Shown: piece after piece, positions 1 to 5,687 of the stretch | Layout of the letters: every line of letters starts with the position of its first letter | Numbering within the stretch: the stretch's first letter is position 1 | From: an uncultured Bacilli bacterium | GTDB lineage: Bacteria; Bacillota_I; Bacilli_A; RF39; UBA660 | Direction of reading: 5' to 3' | Length of the DNA: 8,784 nt | NCBI GenBank assembly: GCA_944371545.1 | Contig: CALVXT010000048.1 | Span: forward strand, 1 to 8,784 | Notes under the pieces: model-generated | Seen by the model: only the letters and a program-made list of their open reading frames with translations | Told to the model about the DNA's origin: nothing | The model's database searches: none | Made by a program: the position numbers and the translations under genes

Positions 1-12
1 GTTGTATGAAAT

Positions 13-41
13 TTGCAATAGAATAATTCGTGTGTTATAGT
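13..41 (+). promoter_or_regulatory. Promoter of the small hydrophobic peptide gene
   Basis: The -35 is TTGCAA (13-18), followed by a 17-nt spacer and an extended -10, TG-T-TATAGT (33-41). Transcription would start near 46-49, exactly at the base of the palindrome TCAGATATATCTGA (47-60). That coincidence supports both the promoter and the leader described below. Seen in sequence; not tested. Confidence 0.6.
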
Positions 42-46
42 AATAA

Positions 47-60
47 TCAGATATATCTGA
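47..60 (+). promoter_or_regulatory. 5'-terminal stem-loop of the peptide mRNA
   Basis: Perfect 14-nt palindrome TCAGATATATCTGA. As RNA it folds to a 5-bp stem (TCAGA/TCTGA) with a TATA loop at or within a few bases of the predicted 5' end. Such 5' stem-loops are known to stabilise type I toxin mRNAs. Part of it (TCAGATATATC) recurs in the terminator at 266-276. Confidence 0.45.
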
Positions 61-73
61 AAATCAGGTGCTT

Positions 74-100
74 ATCCCTTTTTAAAAGAATAGAAGGGAT
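74..100 (+). promoter_or_regulatory. Hairpin sequestering the ribosome-binding site of the peptide gene
   Basis: ATCCCTTTT (74-82) pairs with AGAAGGGAT (92-100) to give nine pairs including one G-U, with a 9-nt loop. The right arm is the Shine-Dalgarno AAGGGA for the ATG at 110. The folded leader should therefore hide the ribosome-binding site, as in Fst-type toxin mRNAs. Pairing is seen directly; the regulatory effect is inferred. Confidence 0.55.
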
Positions 101-109
101 GTGATAAAT

Positions 110-187
110 ATGAAAAAACAAGAAAAGATTTTAAATTGTATCATATTTATCTTATTATTTATTATAATTATTTTATTAGTTAGATAA
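110..187 (+). CDS. 25-residue hydrophobic peptide, candidate type I toxin
   Basis: The ORF encodes a short cationic N-terminus (MKKQEK), then one continuous Ile/Leu/Phe-rich segment from about residue 7 to 24, and ends in Arg. This is long enough for a single membrane-spanning helix. The Shine-Dalgarno AAGGGA (94-99) lies 10 nt before the ATG, inside a hairpin. The gene has its own promoter (13-41) and terminator (245-284), and a strong - strand promoter (342-314) faces it. Size, charge pattern and convergent antisense RNA fit the small hydrophobic toxins of type I systems (Fst, TxpA, BsrG are established examples). The peptide shows no recognisable Fst sequence motif, so family membership is not claimed. 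It could also be a harmless small membrane peptide or a chance ORF. Confidence 0.5.
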   Translation: MKKQEKILNCIIFILLFIIIILLVR

Positions 188-192
188 ATAAA

Positions 193-229
193 AAGCATCT
201 GATTCAACCTTGGTTGATGTCAGATGCTT
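193..229 (-). terminator. Terminator hairpin of the antisense RNA
   Basis: AAGCATCTGA (193-202) pairs perfectly with TCAGATGCTT (220-229). Beyond a small internal loop, an inner stem TCAAC/GTTGA (204-208 and 213-217) closes a 4-nt loop. On the - strand the stem is followed by a T-rich stretch (192-184). On the + strand nothing T-rich follows, so it should terminate only leftward transcription. Confidence 0.6.
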
Positions 230-244
230 ACACCAAAACTTTTG

Positions 245-284
245 GGATAACATCTGATCTTTGCTTCAGATATATCCTTTTTTT
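245..284 (+). terminator. Intrinsic terminator of the small-peptide mRNA
   Basis: GGATA (245-249) and ATCTGA (252-257) pair with TCAGAT (266-271) and TATCC (273-277). A small bulge separates the two stem parts, and seven T residues follow (278-284). The stem reuses the TCAGAT motif found in the leader and in the antisense terminator. Confidence 0.65.
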
Positions 285-313
285 ATTGTATGTCATTTTC
301 TTTTGACATATTC

Positions 314-342
314 ATTATATCAATTTTTCTTTTCTTTTTCAA
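314..342 (-). promoter_or_regulatory. Strong - strand promoter for the antisense RNA
   Basis: Read on the - strand: -35 TTGAAA (342-337), exactly 17 nt, then extended -10 TGATATAAT (322-314) with a perfect TATAAT. Start expected near G307. It is the closest match to consensus in the window and has no protein gene downstream on that strand, which argues for a non-coding transcript. Confidence 0.65.
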
Positions 343-367
343 GATATGTAAATTTACATTCTTTTTT

Positions 368-396
368 TTGCAATTCGATATAGATTATGTTATATT
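368..396 (+). promoter_or_regulatory. Promoter of the signal peptidase gene
   Basis: -35 TTGCAA (368-373), 17-nt spacer, extended -10 TG-T-TATATT (388-396). Start expected near 403, leaving a leader of about 25 nt with an AGAGGG ribosome-binding site (416-421). Confidence 0.6.
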
Positions 397-427
397 TTAC
401 TAGTAGTATAGTGATAGAGGGTAAGAT

Positions 428-955
428 ATGGATTGGTTAGGGATTAAAGAATTTTTAAAAGATTCTTTTAAATTGATTCTTTTTATTATAATTTTATTAT
501 TTATAATGATTTATGTTTTTTCTATAACTCAGGTTGTAGGAGATTCTATGTCTCCAACTTTGGTAGATGAGGAAGTTTTATTTTTAAACAAAGCTCAATA
601 TCGTTTTTTTGATGTAAAACGAGGAGATATTATTTCATTAGAATATGCTGATACGAAATATTTGATTAAACGAGTAATTGGTTTACCTGGAGAGAAAGTT
701 GAAATAAAGGATAATAAAGTATATATAAATGATGAATTATTAGAAGAAGAATATTTGCAAAATGAATTAGTTTATGATGATTTTACTTTACAGGAGATTG
801 GTTATGAAACGATTCCAGAAAACATGTATTTTGTTTTAGGCGATAATCGAGAAAATTCGATGGATAGTCGAGAAATAGGACTTGTTTCGAAAGAGCAAAT
901 TCAAGGTAAAATTTTCATGCGTTTTTGGCCTTTAAATAAAATAAAGTTTTATTAA
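428..955 (+). CDS. lepB: Type I signal peptidase
   Basis: Membrane-anchored serine protease that removes signal peptides from exported proteins on the outer face of the membrane. Of the 175 residues, a single N-terminal anchor covers about 15-33, followed by the S26 motifs in order: the GDSMSPT box with nucleophile Ser40, the KRVIGLPGE box with general base Lys81, and the GDNRENSMDSREIG box (138-151). The length and single anchor are typical of Bacillota Sip-type enzymes. ATG 428 is preceded by AGAGGG at good spacing. The gene has its own promoter and terminator, so it is monocistronic. The next gene downstream encodes a large protein with a cleavable signal peptide, a likely but not exclusive substrate. 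All catalytic residues are present. Confidence 0.95.
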   Translation: MDWLGIKEFLKDSFKLILFIIILLFIMIYVFSITQVVGDSMSPTLVDEEVLFLNKAQYRFFDVKRGDIISLEYADTKYLIKRVIGLPGEKVEIKDNKVYINDELLEEEYLQNELVYDDFTLQEIGYETIPENMYFVLGDNRENSMDSREIGLVSKEQIQGKIFMRFWPLNKIKFY

Positions 956-986
956 AAAGAAAAAGAGTTGACTTTTTCTTTTTTTT
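954..986 (+). terminator. Intrinsic terminator of the signal peptidase gene
   Basis: AAAAAGAAAAAG (954-965) pairs perfectly with CTTTTTCTTTTT (972-983), closing a 6-nt loop and running into a T tract to 986. The left arm overlaps the TAA stop codon (953-955). The stem is long but mostly A-T. Confidence 0.7.
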
Positions 987-1030
987 ACATAAAATTTAGT
1001 GTGTATTTGTCATTTTCTTGTCGAAAATTC

Positions 1031-1058
1031 TTGCATTTTGTCAAGTCAATGATATAAT
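1031..1058 (+). promoter_or_regulatory. Promoter of the large secreted protein gene
   Basis: -35 TTGCAT (1031-1036), 16-nt spacer, perfect -10 TATAAT (1053-1058). Start expected near 1065, only about 13 nt before the ATG at 1078, and just before the GGAGG ribosome-binding site (1068-1072). Because the promoter lies downstream of the in-frame TTG at 1018, it rules against that longer start. Confidence 0.65.
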
Positions 1059-1077
1059 ACAGTTGACGGAGGTAGTT

Positions 1078-4000
1078 ATGGATAAGAGAAAGGCTATAGT
1101 TATAGCAGTCGTATTATTTCTGTTAATAGGATTAGGCACTTTCGTATTTGCAAATCCTAGTGAAGAGCGTCTAGACGGAAATGATACAGGTATTACCGAT
1201 AATGGTAATAATAATGAAGTAGACGGTGAAAATACGGATGGAGAGGAGGAAACGGAACAACCAGCAGAGGAAACTGAAGATGATGACGTTATTTCTGTAA
1301 TTGATGATGGCAACGATAATACTGGAAATGGAAATTCAGGTAATGGTAATAGTGGCTCATCAAATAACAACAACAATAATGGTAATGGAAATAACAATGA
1401 AAATAATAACAACAACAATAATAACAATAATAACGGTGGCTCAACAGAAGAAGATAACTCTGCATATTTAGCAGCTTTAGCAGCTCTAGAAAAAGCTGAA
1501 GCATCTTATTTACAAGGTGATTTAGATGCTGCAAATGACTTGATTTCTGATTTAGCTGATGGTAGCGATAAACAAGGTCTTGTTGATCGTGCAAATGCAT
1601 TGCAACATGTTATTGATGTTGAAACATTAGTAAAAAATTTACAAAATCAAGTAAATGCTGCTGAAAATATGGATAACGTAAACTCTGCAAGAGACTATCG
1701 TGCAAATGAAGATATTATTAATAAAGTAAATAACTTAGCAGATAGTTCTAAAAAAGAAGAATTAAAAGGTATTTTATCCGAAGTTGCAGTTATATTAGAT
1801 GACACTACAGCTCCTGGTATAAGAGGAATTGATAATGGTGGAGTTTATAAAGAAGCTATATTAGAAATTGTGGAAGAAAATCTTCATACAGCAGAAATTC
1901 GCAAGGAAAATGGAAGATGGGAAGACTTTACTTCTGGATATAAAGTAAGTGAAAGTGGTACTTATTATGTTAAGATTATAGATAAAGCATATAATAGATT
2001 AGAAATTAGCTTTACTATTGATGCTGATGCTCCTGTTTATAAAGAATTAGGGATTGTAAATATTACACATTATATTGAAAATAAAGATAATGGGTTAAAT
2101 AGTGACCTTAAAATTGCCAATATTGGTGATACTTTACGAGTAATGGTTCGTTTTGATGAAGTTTTAGCTAAAAATCCTATGATAAAAATAGGAGACATGG
2201 AAGCTAAAGAGATGCATTTAGATTCTGCTTGGACGAATTATTACTATTGGGCAGATGTCACTTTAACACCAGAAATGAATTTGAGTGATGGAGATATTGA
2301 TTTTACAATTACACAATATGCTGATTCTATCGGTAATGAGGGTATTGAATTAACTAAAGAACAACTTAATCATACTTTATATACAGGTGTGAAGTTGGAT
2401 ACAACATTACCAGTATTGAATTTTAGTAATGGTAAAATTGTTTCTGAATATACAGTTGAAGTTACTGAAGAAAACTTTGATTATATGACAGTTCAACATT
2501 TTGATGGTACACCACTTGAGACAATTACAGAAAAAACATATGTAATTAGCGGTGAAGGAGACAATGTTCGTTACAACATTAAAGTCTATGATAAAGCTGG
2601 AAATGTTTCAGAATATCGTGACATTTATCTTGATAATGTAAAACCTGAAATTACTGGAACTGCTACAAATGGAAAAAGTGAAGTTTCTTTAACGAATAAT
2701 GGTACATATAAGAAAGTAACATTAAATATAAGTGATGGTAGCCTAAAAAAAGTTGTTCTTGTAAAAGAAGATGGTAGTGAAGAAGTTTTACAAGAATTTG
2801 ATGATAATTATACCAATGAAAAAGTTGTATATGAAGGAACTTTTGGAGATGAAGAAACTTTTGGAGATGAAGGAACTTATACTATTAAAGGTGTAGATAG
2901 AAATAATCAAGAAGTTTCTATTACATTTACAATTGATAAAACAGCTCCAAAAAGATCTGCAGCAAATATTTTAGAATACAATGCAGATAATAATCTTGGA
3001 ACATATTATGTAAAAACTGGAGATACGATTCATGCTTATGTAAGTTTTGATGAACCTCTAGCTGAAAATCCAACTATTGTTTTTGTAAATGACGGTAAAG
3101 AATATGCTGCAACTAGAGTAGATCAATTATTACCAGATGCTTTAACTGGAAAATATATTTACAATGCTTATTATGAAGTAAACGAAACAGATATGATTGA
3201 TGGTGAAGTTACTTTTAAAGTAACAAATATCAAAGATAAAGCTGGAAATACTACAGAAGTTACTGAAGTAACAAATGGGCATCATGTTTATATTGACCGT
3301 GAATCACCTAAAATGGATTTATCTAAAATTTCTTCTACGTTTGAAGTAGGAGTAGATACTTATGTATATCCTCAACCAGGCGTTGTAACAGATAATGTTG
3401 ACGGAAATATTTCGTTTGGTGAAGTACACATGCAATGGTTTAAGAAAACTGCTGATGGTGAAAAAGAAGAAACTACATGTTTTGGTGGCGATAACTGGAA
3501 TACTGGATTAACCAATTGTGATCTAGGAACATATATTGTGACTTATCGAGTTTCTGATAAAGCCGGGAATCAAGCTTATGTAAAGAAAGAAATAATTTTA
3601 CAAGATACTACACCCTCAGTTATTAAACCAGATCGTGAAGATGTAACAAATTTTGTTCAAGGAGAGGATATTTATACTGAAACTGGAACTGCTTCTGACA
3701 ATTATGATAATATAGATTTTTCTGATATTAATATTGACTATTATTTAAAAGATAATGATGGTAATGAAACAAAACAACCAGAGTTCAAATTAGGTTCAGA
3801 TTTATCTGATATTCCTGCCGGTATTTATAGAATCCATTATTGGTATAGTGATTCTGCTGGAAACAAATCTGAATTAAGTAAAATTTTTAATTTAAAAAAT
3901 ATGCAAGCTATTGAAAAAGTTTTGGATTTAGTTGATGACGCAAAAAAAGTAATGAATGATTCAAGTATAGATAAAACTCTTCAACAACATGCTATTGATT

Positions 4001-4674
4001 ATGCTTTACAAGAAGCAAACAAATTACCAAATTTTGAAGAAAAACTATTATTTATAACTGAGTTAAATGAATTACAATCTGTAATGAATAATAATAGAAA
4101 GTATGATGAAATTCTAGGATATTACAATAAAATAAATGAGTATCTAGTAGAAAAAGATTATACATCAGCTCAAAAATATATTGATATAGTTAAACAACAG
4201 TTATCAAATTTAAATAATTACGAAGTTGAAAAAGAAAATATTTTAACAGGAGTTAATAATTTTCAAACAACAATTAATAATAATAAAAAATATGAAGAAA
4301 TTCTAGGATATTACAATAAAATAAATGAATATCTAATAGCAAAAGATTATACATCAGCTCAAAAATATATTGATATAGTTAAACAACAGTTACCAAATTT
4401 ACAAAACTATGAAACCGAAAAGCAAAATATTTTAACTGGTGTTAATAATTTTCAAGCAACTATTAATAATAATAAAAAATATGAAGAAATTTTAGACTAC
4501 TATAATAAAATAAGTGAATATTTAATAGTAGGAGATTATGAATCAGCTCAAAAATATATTGATATTGTTAAACAACAGTTACCAAATTTACAAAACTATG
4601 AAACCGAAAAGCAAAATATTTCTAATAAAATTGAGGAGTTTCAAAAACAGCTTAATTCTTTAAAACAAGCTTAA
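1078..4674 (+). CDS. Large secreted multi-domain protein with Ig-like domains and C-terminal tandem repeats
   Basis: 1198 residues from ATG 1078 (GGAGG 5 nt upstream). Residues 1-25 form a signal peptide: MDKRK, a hydrophobic core, and likely cleavage after FVFA. An acidic linker rich in Asp, Glu, Gly and Asn follows, with a poly-Asn tract at 96-119, then a helical region (about 128-241). About seven Ig-like domains come next, with boundaries marked by DTTAP-type motifs at 242, 315, 441, 519, 620, 740 and 843. Those near 740-945 look like the DUF5011/Big_3-type fold with a GTYIVTYRVSDKAGN pattern. The end is helical: a degenerate unit (about 942-1003), then three 63-residue repeats (1004, 1067, 1130). 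There is no LPXTG motif, C-terminal membrane anchor, LysM or SLH domain, so it may be released or held by an unseen mechanism. It is probably an adhesin or surface scaffold, but the function is not known. Confidence 0.85.
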   Translation: MDKRKAIVIAVVLFLLIGLGTFVFANPSEERLDGNDTGITDNGNNNEVDGENTDGEEETEQPAEETEDDDVISVIDDGNDNTGNGNSGNGNSGSSNNNNNNGNGNNNENNNNNNNNNNNGGSTEEDNSAYLAALAALEKAEASYLQGDLDAANDLISDLADGSDKQGLVDRANALQHVIDVETLVKNLQNQVNAAENMDNVNSARDYRANEDIINKVNNLADSSKKEELKGILSEVAVILDDTTAPGIRGIDNGGVYKEAILEIVEENLHTAEIRKENGRWEDFTSGYKVSESGTYYVKIIDKAYNRLEISFTIDADAPVYKELGIVNITHYIENKDNGLNSDLKIANIGDTLRVMVRFDEVLAKNPMIKIGDMEAKEMHLDSAWTNYYYWADVTLTPEMNLSDGDIDFTITQYADSIGNEGIELTKEQLNHTLYTGVKLDTTLPVLNFSNGKIVSEYTVEVTEENFDYMTVQHFDGTPLETITEKTYVISGEGDNVRYNIKVYDKAGNVSEYRDIYLDNVKPEITGTATNGKSEVSLTNNGTYKKVTLNISDGSLKKVVLVKEDGSEEVLQEFDDNYTNEKVVYEGTFGDEETFGDEGTYTIKGVDRNNQEVSITFTIDKTAPKRSAANILEYNADNNLGTYYVKTGDTIHAYVSFDEPLAENPTIVFVNDGKEYAATRVDQLLPDALTGKYIYNAYYEVNETDMIDGEVTFKVTNIKDKAGNTTEVTEVTNGHHVYIDRESPKMDLSKISSTFEVGVDTYVYPQPGVVTDNVDGNISFGEVHMQWFKKTADGEKEETTCFGGDNWNTGLTNCDLGTYIVTYRVSDKAGNQAYVKKEIILQDTTPSVIKPDREDVTNFVQGEDIYTETGTASDNYDNIDFSDINIDYYLKDNDGNETKQPEFKLGSDLSDIPAGIYRIHYWYSDSAGNKSELSKIFNLKNMQAIEKVLDLVDDAKKVMNDSSIDKTLQQHAIDYALQEANKLPNFEEKLLFITELNELQSVMNNNRKYDEILGYYNKINEYLVEKDYTSAQKYIDIVKQQLSNLNNYEVEKENILTGVNNFQTTINNNKKYEEILGYYNKINEYLIAKDYTSAQKYIDIVKQQLPNLQNYETEKQNILTGVNNFQATINNNKKYEEILDYYNKISEYLIVGDYESAQKYIDIVKQQLPNLQNYETEKQNISNKIEEFQKQLNSLKQA
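1363..1434 (+). repeat. AAY-triplet simple repeat encoding a poly-Asn tract
   Basis: A run of AAT and AAC codons, interrupted by a few Gly and Glu codons, encodes residues 96-119 of the secreted protein. The two Asn codons are mixed, which limits slippage. Length changes would come in triplets and keep the frame, so it is more likely a flexible spacer than an on/off switch. Confidence 0.8.
2836..2871 (+). repeat. 18-bp in-frame tandem duplication in the secreted protein gene
   Basis: Two adjacent 18-nt copies (2836-2853 and 2854-2871) differ at one base and encode TFGDEE and TFGDEG within the fourth Ig-like domain. The near-identity suggests a recent duplication lengthening a loop. Confidence 0.8.
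4087..4653 (+). repeat. Three 189-bp tandem repeats encoding 63-residue helical units
   Basis: Units at 4087-4275, 4276-4464 and 4465-4653, each starting with NNN(R/K)KY and containing AQKYIDIVKQQL and an (L/S)xNYExEK motif. Copies 1 and 2 are nearly identical in their first half at DNA level, including silent positions. Copies 2 and 3 are nearly identical in the second half. The third unit diverges at its end. The pattern indicates recent duplication and recombination between copies. Confidence 0.9.
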
Positions 4675-4688
4675 TTAATTAAAAAAAT

Positions 4689-4719
4689 GTCAAGAATTTT
4701 ACATCTTGACTTTTTTTTT
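4689..4719 (+). terminator. Intrinsic terminator of the secreted protein gene
   Basis: GTCAAGA (4689-4695) pairs with TCTTGAC (4704-4710) across an 8-nt loop, followed by nine T residues (4711-4719). It begins 14 nt after the stop codon. Confidence 0.8.
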
Positions 4720-4721
4720 AT

Positions 4722-4748
4722 TTGCAATTTTTTTATTTATGCTAAACT
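4722..4748 (+). promoter_or_regulatory. Possible promoter of the PH-domain gene
   Basis: TTGCAA (4722-4727) and an extended -10 TG-C-TAAACT (4740-4748) are separated by only 15 nt, which is short, and the -10 is imperfect. A start near 4755 would just include the AGGG ribosome-binding site and fits the GTG start at 4769. Weak evidence. Confidence 0.35.
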
Positions 4749-4768
4749 ATAAGTAGGGTGTGATAGAA

Positions 4769-5161
4769 GTGGCATATATTAAATTTAAAGAATTATCAAA
4801 ATATTTTGATTTTAAAGAAGAAATTTTAGCAGAAAATTTACCAGATTATGCAAGAGAATATGTAAGCGAAAAAGAAAAAATTCTATTGGGCTATAAAAAC
4901 AGTAAAGATTATGCTGTTTTTACAGATAAAAAAATGCTTTTGTTTGATCGTGATGTTTTAGGATTAACTTATAAAAAAATTCATGTTTTTCCTTATAAAT
5001 CGATTTCTTCTAGTGCAATTAATTTTAAACCTGGAAAAGTGGAACTTTTATTTAGTTTTGATTCTGGGTATCAATTGCATATTAATTTTATTGAGATGAA
5101 TCATCAGAAAAAAGAAAATATAAAGTTTATATATAAAGCCATGATGAATTCATGTACTTAA
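4769..5161 (+). CDS. Small bacterial PH-domain protein
   Basis: 130 residues with no signal peptide or membrane segment, so probably cytoplasmic. Residues about 33-125 show the beta-strand pattern of bacterial PH-like domains (bPH_1 type): EKILLGYKNSKDYAVFTDKKM, then LLFDRD, then a hydrophobic strand leading to FPYKSISSSAINF and VELLFSF. A C-terminal helix closes it. The ligand or partner of this family is largely unknown. I chose GTG 4769 because AGGG (4755-4758) is 10 nt upstream. The in-frame GTG at 4760 would touch that site. The gene stands alone and converges on a - strand membrane protein gene with a 7-bp gap between stop codons. Fold assignment is fairly secure; function is not assigned. 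Confidence 0.75.
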   Translation: MAYIKFKELSKYFDFKEEILAENLPDYAREYVSEKEKILLGYKNSKDYAVFTDKKMLLFDRDVLGLTYKKIHVFPYKSISSSAINFKPGKVELLFSFDSGYQLHINFIEMNHQKKENIKFIYKAMMNSCT

Positions 5162-5186
5162 AAAAAGATTATTCAAAAATAATCTT
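5158..5186 (-). terminator. Terminator of the - strand membrane protein gene
   Basis: AAGATTATT (5165-5173) pairs perfectly with AATAATCTT (5178-5186) around a 4-nt loop. On the - strand the stem runs into a T tract (complement of the A run 5160-5166). The stop codon (5171-5169) lies in the stem. On the + strand no T run follows, so the convergent PH-domain gene is not obviously terminated by it. Confidence 0.65.
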
Positions 5187-5633
5187 ACTCTCAGATATCT
5201 TTTGATATCTTTTTCTTTTGTTTTTTTCTTTCATTTCCATAAATAAAAAGTCATAAACCGTTTCCCAAATAGCTAACCAGCCTAAAATTAATAAGAATTC
5301 ATGAACAAATTCAATTTGAATAAAGTAAACGAAAAGTAAAATTAAAATGCCAGTTATAAATAAAATTGTTCGAAAAGTATTCGATAACTTATTTTTTATT
5401 TTTTCTTCTTCTAATTCAGTTTTAAAATTTGAATGAATTAATTTTGCAATGGTTTCTTTTTCTTTATCTGAAAAACTTTGATTTGAAGAAATAAAAATTT
5501 GAATGTTGTTTTTAGCTAAATATCCAAAGCATTCTTCATAGATAAAAGAGGCTAATGTTGGGTTTAATGTGTTTTTACTAAAAGGATGGAAGAGGTCTTC
5601 CAGTGACTTTAAATTCACATGAATTTCTATCAT
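5169..5633 (-). CDS. Uncharacterised two-TM membrane protein
   Basis: 154 residues from ATG 5633. The N-terminal ~85 residues are soluble and mixed alpha/beta (IEIHVNLKSLEDLFHPF, then FGYLAKNNIQIFISS, then an acidic helix). Two membrane segments follow at about 88-108 and 111-133, with a short basic tail (KEKNKRKRYQK). The GWLAIWETVYDFLF stretch around 118-131 resembles a conserved pattern in uncharacterised bacterial membrane proteins; I cannot name the family. The in-frame ATGs at 5687 and 5645 lack ribosome-binding sites, and 5687 abuts the tRNA terminator. The ATG at 5633 has GGTGA 5 nt upstream and an extended -10 just before it. The stop codon is embedded in its own terminator hairpin. 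Confidence 0.65.
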   Translation of the reverse strand: MIEIHVNLKSLEDLFHPFSKNTLNPTLASFIYEECFGYLAKNNIQIFISSNQSFSDKEKETIAKLIHSNFKTELEEEKIKNKLSNTFRTILFITGILILLFVYFIQIEFVHEFLLILGWLAIWETVYDFLFMEMKEKNKRKRYQKISESKIIFE

Positions 5634-5649
5634 ATTTTTCACCATAATT

Positions 5650-5658
5650 ACTATATCA
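5650..5658 (-). promoter_or_regulatory. Extended -10 promoter of the two-TM protein gene
   Basis: On the - strand TG-A-TATAGT occupies 5658-5650. There is no good -35 at 17 nt (TTTTAT). Start expected near 5643, so the mRNA would begin right at GGTGA and reach ATG 5633 after about 10 nt. This supports the shorter protein. Confidence 0.45.
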
Positions 5659-5687
5659 TATTTTATTTTTAAATAAAATCTTTTCAT

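Larger units (their letters stand above)
184..307 (-). ncRNA. Predicted antisense RNA, candidate type I antitoxin
   Basis: Predicted from the - strand promoter at 342-314 (start near 307) and from the - strand terminator hairpin 229-193, which is followed on that strand by TTTATTTAT. The roughly 120-nt RNA contains no convincing ORF. It is fully complementary to about the last 100 nt of the peptide mRNA, from the last codon of the ORF through the terminator. Its sequence 258-244 (ATCAGATGTTATCCC) nearly copies the leader segment 63-78 of the peptide mRNA. Overlap at the 3' ends resembles the TxpA/RatA and BsrG/SR4 arrangements. Expression and function are inferred. Confidence 0.5.

Noticed and set aside
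303..308. TTGACA on the + strand as a -35 for the signal peptidase gene
   Set aside because: No -10-like hexamer lies 16-18 nt downstream; the TTGCAA/TATATT pair at 368-396 is better placed.
1018..1077. 20-residue N-terminal extension of the secreted protein from TTG 1018
   Set aside because: It contains the promoter (-10 at 1053-1058), lacks a ribosome-binding site and would bury the signal peptide; ATG 1078 with GGAGG is far better.
1041..1427. 128-residue open frame on the - strand rich in Leu/Ser/Pro
   Set aside because: It lies opposite the signal peptide and Asn/Gly/Asp-rich linker of the secreted protein. Its composition is the mirror of the simple repeat, and it has no ribosome-binding site or family signature.
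1363..1434. Simple repeat as a phase-variation switch
   Set aside because: The repeat unit is a triplet with mixed codons, so length changes keep the reading frame and slippage is limited.
1289..1600. 103-residue open frame on the - strand rich in Tyr, Cys and His
   Set aside because: Also a shadow of the AAY-repeat region; poly-Tyr/Cys runs come from the reverse complement of Asn and Gly codons.
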